Shown: positions 1 to 6,406 of the stretch, piece after piece
How the letters are laid out: the number at the start of each line of letters is the position of its first letter
How positions within the stretch are numbered: position 1 is the first letter of the stretch
DNA from: Holophagaceae bacterium
Lineage (GTDB): Bacteria; Acidobacteriota; Holophagae; Holophagales; Holophagaceae
Direction: 5' to 3'
Length of the DNA: 19,116 nucleotides
Assembly (NCBI GenBank): GCA_003158505.1
Contig: PMJK01000048.1
Location: forward strand, 20,272 to 39,387
Made by a program: the position numbers and the translations under genes
The notes under the pieces: generated by a model
What the model saw: only the letters and a program-made list of their open reading frames with translations
Told to the model about the DNA's origin: nothing
Databases searched by the model: none

Positions 1-827
1 GAAAGCAGTTCCGAGTGGTCCTGGATGATGCGGACGGCCAGATCATCCGGCTCGGCCCCCGCGTGCTGGAGCTGCAGCAGCAGGCTCTCCTGCACCGTGA
101 AACAGCCCACACCGGATGGATCGAACTCCTGCAGCACCTCCACGGCCGCACAGAGAGCCTCCACGGACACGCCCAGGTCCGCCGCCAGCGATTCAGGGGT
201 GGCCTCCAGGGAGGGCCGATCGGGATCCATCCTGAGGAAGCCCTTGGGATCCATCCGATCGATGAGGCGTTCCACCAGGGGGGCCCGAGGGTCTTCGTGT
301 TCCAGGGTTTCGTAAAGCTGACCCAGCAGATGGTCCTGCAGGGACTCGAAAGCGCTGAGCCGGTCCTCCCAGGAAAGCCGATCCTCATCGGGCAGGTTGC
401 TCGTGCGGGGAAGGTCCTGATCCCAGCTGTTCTCGGCACCCAGTTCGGTCTCCTGCACTTGGGCTACACCCTCTTCCGTGAATCGCTCAAGATCGCCTTC
501 CGGGTTCATCTCGCCCGCCGCATCCTGCAGGGGCCCCAGATCCACGGTGTCCACCCCTTCAGGGAGCTCCGACCCATCGGCCATCTGTTCGGCTGAGCCC
601 TCCGTCACTTCTGAATCCCGTCCCTCCTCGATGGCCTCGAGGGTTGGTACCTCATCGCTGTCATCGGCCAGTTCCAGGAGAGGATTGTCCTCCAGCTCGC
701 GCTCGATGGTCTGGGAGAGTTCCTGGAGGTTCATCTGCCACAGCTTTAGCTTCAGCTGCATGGCCGGCGTGAGCGCGAGGGTCTGGCTCTGGGCCAGGCG
801 TTGGGAGAGGAAAGGTCCAGCAGCCAT
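1..827 (-). CDS. rpoN: RNA polymerase sigma-54 factor RpoN (N-terminal part, runs off the window)
   Basis: This gene encodes the alternative sigma factor that directs RNA polymerase to -24/-12 promoters with the help of AAA+ activators. Reading from the ATG at 827-825 gives 275 residues open to the window edge. Residues 1-50 are the glutamine- and leucine-rich region I typical of the family (SQRLAQSQTLALTPAMQLKL, then the E-L-E-x-N-P-L-L-E pattern). Residues about 55-150 form a strongly acidic region II. From about 155 the start of the core-binding domain is recognisable (EDRLSAFESLQDHLLGQLYE; later VLQEFDPSGVGCFTVQESLL). The C-terminal HTH and RpoN box lie outside the window. The start overlaps the lptB stop as TGATG, which implies translational coupling; lptB-rpoN is a widely conserved gene pair. 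Confidence 0.95.
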   Translation of the reverse strand, partial: MAAGPFLSQRLAQSQTLALTPAMQLKLKLWQMNLQELSQTIERELEDNPLLELADDSDEVPTLEAIEEGRDSEVTEGSAEQMADGSELPEGVDTVDLGPLQDAAGEMNPEGDLERFTEEGVAQVQETELGAENSWDQDLPRTSNLPDEDRLSWEDRLSAFESLQDHLLGQLYETLEHEDPRAPLVERLIDRMDPKGFLRMDPDRPSLEATPESLAADLGVSVEALCAAVEVLQEFDPSGVGCFTVQESLLLQLQHAGAEPDDLAVRIIQDHSELL

Positions 828-1564
828 CAGTCCAACCTGAACTGGTCGCCCAGATAGACCCGGCGAATATCCGGATCCTCGGCGATTTCACTTGGCAGGC
901 CGTTCTTCATGATCATCCCGTCCGCCAAGATATAGGCCCTGTCGGCGATCCGCAAGGTCTCGCGGACATTGTGGTCGGTGATGAGCACACCGATACCTCG
1001 CGCCTTGAGGTCGGAAATGAGGCTTTGGATCTCCAGCACCGACTTCGGATCCACCCCCGCAAAGGGCTCATCCAGCAGCATGATGCGCGGCTCGGTCACC
1101 AGGGCGCGGGCCAATTCACAACGTCGCCGTTCCCCACCGGAAAGGCTCATTCCCAGGGTGTCACGAACCTGTCCCAGGTGGAATTCTTTCATGAGGAGTT
1201 CACAGCGTTCCTTCTGTTCGGCTTTGGGGATGGGTTGCAATTCACCCAGGGCCATGAGGTTCTCCCAGACCGTGAGTCCGCGGAACACGCTGGACTCCTG
1301 GGCCAGGTAGCCGATGCCCAGGCGGGCCCGCCGATGCATGGGCAGGGCTGTTATGTCCTGTCCCAGCCAGCGGATGCTACCCCGGTCCGGGGCTTCCACC
1401 CCCACCACCATGTAGAAGGTCGTGGTTTTGCCTGCGCCGTTGGGCCCCAAGAGACCCACGACTTCACCCGTACCTACATAGAGGCTCACATCCCGCACCA
1501 CAGTCCGGTCGCCATATCGCTTTTGGAGGTTCACTGCCTCGAGGCAGTGGATTTGCTCTGTCAT
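827..1564 (-). CDS. lptB: LPS export ABC transporter ATP-binding protein LptB
   Basis: LptB is the cytoplasmic ATPase that, with LptF/LptG, powers lipopolysaccharide extraction from the inner membrane and its passage through LptC and LptA. The 245-residue product has Walker A GPNGAGKT (40-47), the signature LSGGERRRCELARAL, Walker B RIMLLDEPFAGVDP, and an H-loop at ITDHNVRE, in the order and length usual for LptB. The frame stays open upstream to an ATG at 1630, but the added residues (MALLIPFQLL and following) lie within an inverted-repeat element and do not resemble LptB, so I place the start at 1564 (MTEQIHCLEAV). No clear Shine-Dalgarno precedes it. The stop overlaps the rpoN start. The upstream lptCA-like gene supports the LPS role. 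Confidence 0.95.
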   Translation of the reverse strand: MTEQIHCLEAVNLQKRYGDRTVVRDVSLYVGTGEVVGLLGPNGAGKTTTFYMVVGVEAPDRGSIRWLGQDITALPMHRRARLGIGYLAQESSVFRGLTVWENLMALGELQPIPKAEQKERCELLMKEFHLGQVRDTLGMSLSGGERRRCELARALVTEPRIMLLDEPFAGVDPKSVLEIQSLISDLKARGIGVLITDHNVRETLRIADRAYILADGMIMKNGLPSEIAEDPDIRRVYLGDQFRLD

Positions 1565-1601
1565 GGTTCTATCAGAACACACGAGGCTGCCATTTGGACT
1601 G

Positions 1602-1874
1602 AGGAGCTGGAACGGAATAAGCAATGCCATCGCGCAGGGTGCCGGGCAAGCGAGTCAAGGAGGCTGAGGTTCCAGCGGAGCGGGACTCCGTGAACCGAAG
1701 CCGACGCAGGATCGCGCCGGCCGCCACCCTGCGCCCGAAGGGTTGGCGCCCATCCGCGCGCCCCGCGGCGTCAGCGCCCTTGAACAACGAACCACATTGC
1801 CCTGCGGGCGCTTCCTTGCAGAGGCATCGCGGCTGGGCGCCAACGATGGCAACGATTATTCCGTTCCAGCTCCT
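1602..1874. repeat. Non-coding element bounded by long inverted repeats, inside the lpt operon
   Basis: The left arm 1602-1620 (AGGAGCTGGAACGGAATAA) is the exact reverse complement of 1856-1874. Extending inward, 28 of 31 positions pair (1602-1632 with 1844-1874), including TGCCATCG. Inside are a second inverted pair (GTTGGCGCCCA near 1743-1753 with TGGGCGCCAAC at 1834-1844) and a local hairpin at 1668-1696 (GGTTC/GAACC and CGGAG/CTCCG). The element starts 5 nt after the lptCA stop and ends 38 nt before the lptB start, so it fills the gap. No convincing protein is encoded and I see no target-site duplication. It could be a MITE-like dispersed repeat or a structured RNA; which one cannot be decided from this window. 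Confidence 0.75.
1668..1696. other. Hairpin inside the inverted-repeat element
   Basis: GGTTC (1668-1672) pairs with GAACC (1692-1696) and CGGAG (1676-1680) with CTCCG (1686-1690), leaving a 5-nt loop and a small internal bulge. No T-run follows on either strand, so it is not a typical terminator. It may be part of the secondary structure of the element at 1602-1874. Confidence 0.45.
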
Positions 1875-1878
1875 AAGC

Positions 1879-3627
1879 TCACCATCCGGATCCCGATCCC
1901 TTGCCGCGCACGTGACCTTGCCAATGCACGGTTTTGGGCCCTGGCTCCAAATCCAGCTCCTCGCCCTGCCCCTCGCCCAGCTGGCCACGCAGCGTCACGG
2001 CGCCCTGGGCATGCACTGACTTCACGGTGCGCCCTGGCCCCAGGGTGATGATCACCGTGTCGGCCACCAGACGCCAGCCCTGGCCCTGGCATTCCACGCC
2101 CCCGCTGAGGGTGATCTTTTCGGCATCGCTCTGACCGCGTTCAGCCCGCAGGAAAAGATCCCCGTCCGCGGCGGCCAGGGTGCCGCTGAGCCCTTCCGGG
2201 AAGGTCACCACCTCGTCTTTCCGGAGGATGCGGGGACCGGTGAGCCTTTCCCGCAATCGGCTCCAGGTGGCCGGGTGACCCGTGAGCGTCCACAGGGACT
2301 CTTCCCACACCAGGTTGGCGCCCCGGAGGCTCCCACCCGTGAAAAGGTTCACCTGCACGGGACCTTCGATGGTCCACGACCGGGGACCGCCCTGCCCGGC
2401 GCCGCCGGTGAAGGTCCCATCCTCTCCACGACCGAATACTGGACCCTGGAGTGTCCAACGCCGGGAGTTTCGGTCGACCTGGATGCGAGGCGAAGAAAGC
2501 ATCCGTCGCCCCCAGCTAAGCACGGCCTGGCCCTCAGCCAGGGCCTGGCCCACCGGCAGGGATTCGGGCAGATCCGGTCCTGGGGCCTCGCGAATGAGTA
2601 CTCTGGGGGCCTTCAGCGTGAGCCTCAGGCCATCCACGGGCTGATCCCACACCACGTTCCCCTCAAGACGCAGGCCTGACGGTGTCCAACGGGCCCCATC
2701 GGTGGCCAGCTGCTCTTCTCCCGTAGGCAGGGTTCGATGAGCCTTGAATTTCCACAGGTCCACCTGCTGGAAGTTCGCGCCGGGAACTGGCCTGGGCGCC
2801 ACGCCGCCCTGGGCCACGCCGCGCCAGCCATCGCTTCGCTCGAAGGACAAGGGACCCGGCCAGGTGATCGTGTCCGGCGAAAGATCCGCCACGGAAGCCT
2901 GCAAGGATCCCTCGCTCAGATGGGCCTTCACACCCTCCAGATGACCCGTCAGGAATCCCGGCGTGGCCCAGAGGCGATCCGCATCCATGGCCTGGAGGGT
3001 GGGTGCGGCAGGACCATCCACCGGGGCCTGCCATCGCACAGGGCCCTTGTCCACCCGAAGATGGCCGTCCACCTCGCGCCGCCACCCCGTCGGCAGGTTC
3101 CAAACGCCCCGGGAAGATCCCTCCAGGGATTCCCAGCGCAGGGGCGCAAGCCCCTCCCATTCCCCTCCGGTCCAGCGGATGGCAGGCACATCTCCCTCGA
3201 CGCGTCCCTTGCCCAGGAGGACCGTGGTGCCGGGCTGCACCACCCCGAGATCCATGGGTCCCTGGAGGGTCCAGATACCAAGCTGTCGGCGGGCCTTGGG
3301 AGAGACCAGGCGCCATTGCCCGGCCTGCTCATCCAGTCGGCCAGTCACCTGCTCCAGGAGCAGGTCCTCTTCGGAACCGGAGATGGCCTTGTAGTCGAGC
3401 ACCATGTGGTTGGGCCCCAGTTGCTCGGTGAGGGTGCCCACGGTCCCGCGCGTGCCTTCGCCGAAGAGCGCATCCCCGCCCGCTTTGCGTCCTGGCATGC
3501 CTTCGGTGCCCTTCCGCAGGAAGCTCGCCGTGAAGCCCAGGGTGCCCGCCACCAGGACCCAGCCCAGGACCTGCCAAAGCGGGTTCCGGGCGGGCGGAAC
3601 GGCCTGAAGCAGGGTGGCGAGCTTCAT
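1879..3627 (-). CDS. Large LptC/LptA-like (OstA-type) LPS transport protein
   Basis: Product of 582 residues. Residues about 16-36 (LWQVLGWVLVAGTLGFTASF) form a single N-terminal membrane anchor, as in LptC, followed by a long tryptophan- and glycine-rich, beta-strand-like periplasmic region. The C-terminal 100 or so residues (LRAERGQSDAEKITLSGGVE, then WRLVADTVIITLGPGRTVKSV, then VTLRGQLGEGQGEELDLEPG) look like the OstA/LptA beta-jellyroll repeat that carries LPS across the periplasm. It is far longer than E. coli LptC (about 190) or LptA (about 185), so it may combine both roles. The start at 3627 overlaps the recJ stop as ATGA; the open frame further upstream is a shadow of recJ. Placement upstream of lptB supports the assignment; the middle region has no family I recognise. 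Confidence 0.75.
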   Translation of the reverse strand: MKLATLLQAVPPARNPLWQVLGWVLVAGTLGFTASFLRKGTEGMPGRKAGGDALFGEGTRGTVGTLTEQLGPNHMVLDYKAISGSEEDLLLEQVTGRLDEQAGQWRLVSPKARRQLGIWTLQGPMDLGVVQPGTTVLLGKGRVEGDVPAIRWTGGEWEGLAPLRWESLEGSSRGVWNLPTGWRREVDGHLRVDKGPVRWQAPVDGPAAPTLQAMDADRLWATPGFLTGHLEGVKAHLSEGSLQASVADLSPDTITWPGPLSFERSDGWRGVAQGGVAPRPVPGANFQQVDLWKFKAHRTLPTGEEQLATDGARWTPSGLRLEGNVVWDQPVDGLRLTLKAPRVLIREAPGPDLPESLPVGQALAEGQAVLSWGRRMLSSPRIQVDRNSRRWTLQGPVFGRGEDGTFTGGAGQGGPRSWTIEGPVQVNLFTGGSLRGANLVWEESLWTLTGHPATWSRLRERLTGPRILRKDEVVTFPEGLSGTLAAADGDLFLRAERGQSDAEKITLSGGVECQGQGWRLVADTVIITLGPGRTVKSVHAQGAVTLRGQLGEGQGEELDLEPGPKTVHWQGHVRGKGSGSGW

Positions 3628-5291
3628 GGAAGGGCCTCCCCCAGGACCGAGTCCACGAGCCAGGAGCGGCCCCAGCGTTCGCTGCCCTGGGGCGTGGCGG
3701 CCACGTGCAGGAAGTCCCCCGCCTTCGGCTGGGCGGGACGCCCCTGTCGATCGAACCAGGTGATGGGATCCGCCAGGCCGGCCAACCGCAGCTTCCAATG
3801 GTCGGCCCCGAAGGTGGTACATGAAACGAGGCTGCCCTGCAGGTTCCCCATCGGTGGCGCAAACCCCTGACCGTAGGGTTCCAGCCGGGCCAGGTCCCCG
3901 TCATCGGGCAGCTCGCTGGGGCCCCCATCCACCATCTGGGGCGGGATCTCCCGGCCCTCGGCTTGCATGCGGGCACCCTGCTGGAGGGCCTGACGCACAA
4001 AGGCGAAACGCGGGGCCAGGAAACTCAGACCCGCTGCCACGCGGTGACCTCCGCCGCCCAGGATGAAAGGTTGCGCCAGGGTCAGCAGTTCACCCAGGTC
4101 ATAGCCCTCCGGGGCCCGCAGGCTGCAGTGGGCCACACCATCGATCACGGTACAGACACCCGACGGACGGCCGCTGGTCCGCATGCGGTGACCGGCCACG
4201 ATGCCGATGACTCCCTTGTGGGCCGTGGGGTCCATCACCAGGTCGAAGGCTCCCTCTCCTGGTGGCGGCAGCCTTGCGGTCAGCTCCTGCTGGATGGCGC
4301 GGCGCTCCAGGTTGAGGGCCTCCACCCGTAACATTAAGGTCTCTGCTTCGGTCCGGTCCCGGGTGAGCAGCAGGCGAACGGCATCCTCTGCGCCACCCAT
4401 GCGACCCACGGCATTCAACCTCGGCGCCAACCCGAAGGCGATGTCTTGGGCCCCAATCGCGCCCTCCTTCTTCGCGGCCCGCAGCAAGGCCGCCAGACCG
4501 GGACCGTTCTTCCCGCCGAGGGAATCCAGCCCCCGCCGCACCAGCAGCGCATTCTCATCCACCAGGGGCATGACGTCCGCCACGGTACCGATGGCCACCA
4601 GCTTGAGGAGCCCGTCCAGGAAGACGGCGTCGGCACCCACGGGGTGCGGTACGGCGCCGAGGAGGGCCTGGGCCAGTTTGAAGGCCACACCCACGCCCGC
4701 CAGGAACCGGTTGGGGTACTCCTCCAGATGGGGATGCACGACAGCGCAGGCCGGGGGCAGCTCCGCGCCAAGGGCGTGGTGGTCAGTGATCACCCAGTCC
4801 AGGCCCAGTTCGGTGCTGGCCTTCACTTCGTCCACGCTACGAACACCGCAGTCCACGGAAATAAGCAGACCCGGCTTGCAAGTGGCCTTCAACTCCGCGA
4901 TGCAGTCCAGGTGCAGGCCGTAGCCGTCCGAGAAACGGTTGGGGATGAAGAACGAAACGTCGGCTCCCATCTTTTCCAATGTGCGCACCAGCAGTGCTGT
5001 GGCCGTCACACCATCCACATCGTAGTCGCCATAGACCACGATGTGCTCCCCCGCCTCGATGGCCCTGCGGATGCGCTCCACCGCCCGATCCACGCCGGGC
5101 AGCAGGTGGGGGTCCGTGGTGCGCTGCCAGTCCGCATCCAGGCGCCAGGCCAAAGCTTCGGGCCGGTCCGCGCCGCGCATCCAGGCCAGACGGGCCAACC
5201 GGGGATCCAGATCCCAGGCATCGGCCAGGGCCTTCCAGGGCGCCAGTCCCGCCGGAACCCTCCGGCGGATGCGCCAAGGCATGGCTTCCAT
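3624..5291 (-). CDS. recJ: Single-stranded-DNA-specific exonuclease RecJ
   Basis: RecJ is the 5'-3' ssDNA exonuclease of recombinational and mismatch repair, a DHH-family metal-dependent phosphoesterase acting in the cytoplasm. The 555-residue product has the family motifs in order: YGDYDVDG (87-94), SVDCG (145-149), DHH (170-172), GTVADVMPL (235-243), RLNAVGRM (291-298), the DHHA1 stretch HKGVIGIVAGHR (358-369) and GGGGHRVAAG (412-421), followed by a C-terminal OB-type region. Length fits RecJ. The start at 5291 lies 1 nt after the accA stop; an in-frame ATG at 5282 is an alternative. The end overlaps the next gene by 4 nt, implying coupled translation in the accA-recJ-lpt-rpoN operon. Confidence 0.96.
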   Translation of the reverse strand: MEAMPWRIRRRVPAGLAPWKALADAWDLDPRLARLAWMRGADRPEALAWRLDADWQRTTDPHLLPGVDRAVERIRRAIEAGEHIVVYGDYDVDGVTATALLVRTLEKMGADVSFFIPNRFSDGYGLHLDCIAELKATCKPGLLISVDCGVRSVDEVKASTELGLDWVITDHHALGAELPPACAVVHPHLEEYPNRFLAGVGVAFKLAQALLGAVPHPVGADAVFLDGLLKLVAIGTVADVMPLVDENALLVRRGLDSLGGKNGPGLAALLRAAKKEGAIGAQDIAFGLAPRLNAVGRMGGAEDAVRLLLTRDRTEAETLMLRVEALNLERRAIQQELTARLPPPGEGAFDLVMDPTAHKGVIGIVAGHRMRTSGRPSGVCTVIDGVAHCSLRAPEGYDLGELLTLAQPFILGGGGHRVAAGLSFLAPRFAFVRQALQQGARMQAEGREIPPQMVDGGPSELPDDGDLARLEPYGQGFAPPMGNLQGSLVSCTTFGADHWKLRLAGLADPITWFDRQGRPAQPKAGDFLHVAATPQGSERWGRSWLVDSVLGEALP

Positions 5292-5292
5292 G

Positions 5293-6252
5293 TCAGCCCA
5301 CGCGACCTATGCGCGCGAACTTCTGGTACCGATCCTCCACCAGCTGTTCCGCGGACAGATCGGAAAGCTCGGAGAAAGCCTCCACGATGGCTTCCTTCAG
5401 CGCAGCTGCGGCAGCATCGTAATTGGAATGAGCACCGCCCAGGGGCTCCTTCACGATGCCATCGATGACACCCAGTTCCAGCAGGTGCGGAGCCGTGAGT
5501 TTCAGGGCCGCGGCCGCCTTGGGGGCTTGGCTGGCATCCTTCCACAGGATGGACGCGCAACCCTCGGGCGAGATCACGGAATAGATGGCATTCTCCATCA
5601 TGAGCACGCGGTCGGCCACGCCCAGGGCCAGGGCCCCGCCGCTGCCACCTTCGCCGATGACCACTGCCACCACGGGCACTTCAAGCTTGGCCATCTCCAG
5701 CAGGTTCCGGGCGATGGCCTCAGCCTGGCCGCGCTCCTCGGCATCCACGCCGGGGTAGGCGCCCGGGGTGTCGATGAGGCAGAGGATGGGCCGTTGGAAC
5801 TTCTCGGCCAGCTTCATGAGCCGGAGGGCCTTGCGGTAGCCCTCGGGCTTGGGCATGCCGAAGTTGCGCAGGATCTTCTGCTTGGTGTCCCGGCCCTTCT
5901 GTTGGCCGATGATCATCAGGGGGTTGCTGTCGATCCAGCCCATGCCGGCCACGATCGCCGCATCATCGCCGTAGCGGCGGTCGCCGTGCAGTTCCTCGAA
6001 GCGATCGCAGATCCGTTCCAGGTAGTCCAGCGTGTAGGGCCGCTTGGGGTGCCGCGCCAACTGGGCCCGCTGCCAGTCCGTCAGGTTCGTGAACAAATCC
6101 GCCTTCAGCTTGTCGAGCTTCTTTTCCAGCTTCTCCCGCTCTTTGGTCGAAGTGGGATCCATCTCCATGGCCCGGATCTGGGCCTCCAGCTCAAGTACCG
6201 GCTTTTCCAGCTGGGAGAGATCCATGGTCTGTTCGGGGGACGCGTCTTTCAT
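5293..6252 (-). CDS. accA: Acetyl-CoA carboxylase carboxyltransferase subunit alpha
   Basis: AccA pairs with AccD to transfer the carboxyl group from carboxybiotin to acetyl-CoA, making malonyl-CoA for fatty acid synthesis. The 319-residue product equals the length of E. coli AccA. Recognisable parts are the N-terminal helical region rich in E and K (11-53), GDRRYGDDAAIVAG (90-103), IDTPGAYPGVDAEERGQ (160-176) and IGEGGSGGALALG (199-211), which shape the acyl-CoA and biotin sites. I chose the ATG at 6252 because GAGG lies just upstream; an in-frame ATG at 6225 has no Shine-Dalgarno. It is first in the leftward operon and divergent from coaE-tldD. A hairpin overlaps its ribosome binding site. 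Confidence 0.96.
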   Translation of the reverse strand: MKDASPEQTMDLSQLEKPVLELEAQIRAMEMDPTSTKEREKLEKKLDKLKADLFTNLTDWQRAQLARHPKRPYTLDYLERICDRFEELHGDRRYGDDAAIVAGMGWIDSNPLMIIGQQKGRDTKQKILRNFGMPKPEGYRKALRLMKLAEKFQRPILCLIDTPGAYPGVDAEERGQAEAIARNLLEMAKLEVPVVAVVIGEGGSGGALALGVADRVLMMENAIYSVISPEGCASILWKDASQAPKAAAALKLTAPHLLELGVIDGIVKEPLGGAHSNYDAAAAALKEAIVEAFSELSDLSAEQLVEDRYQKFARIGRVG

Positions 6253-6256
6253 GAAG

Positions 6257-6278
6257 CCTCGAGCTCGGATGTTCGAGG
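6257..6278 (-). promoter_or_regulatory. Hairpin covering the accA ribosome binding site
   Basis: On the minus strand CCTCGA (6278-6273) and TCGAGG (6262-6257) form a 6-bp stem with a 10-nt loop. The GAGG that serves as the accA Shine-Dalgarno is inside the right arm, so folding would hide it. The pairing is short, and a chance origin is possible in GC-rich DNA. Confidence 0.35.
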
Positions 6279-6392
6279 GTCCAGTGTAGAGGCCTGGGGC
6301 ATGATTGGATAGGGAATGCCGACCTCGGGTAGGCGGTTCGGTTCCGACCCATCCTTTTATCCCAGTCTGGACAAAGGGCACAATGCTCCAGC

Positions 6393-6398
6393 GAGGTG
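6393..6398 (+). promoter_or_regulatory. Shine-Dalgarno that fixes the coaE-tldD start at 6407
   Basis: GAGGTG lies 8 nt before the ATG at 6407, which begins MATDFPLLGLSGG, a typical CoaE N-terminus. The ATG codons at 6305 and 6383 in the same frame lack such a signal and would add residues unlike CoaE. Confidence 0.7.
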
Positions 6399-6406
6399 TC
6401 TTCCTG

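Noticed and set aside
1565..1630. LptB start at the upstream ATG at 1630
   Set aside because: The extra 22 residues lie in the inverted-repeat element and do not look like LptB; homology begins at the ATG at 1564.
6305..6406. CoaE starts at 6305 or 6383
   Set aside because: The ATG at 6407 has a well-spaced GAGGTG and begins the normal CoaE N-terminus; the longer versions add unrelated residues.
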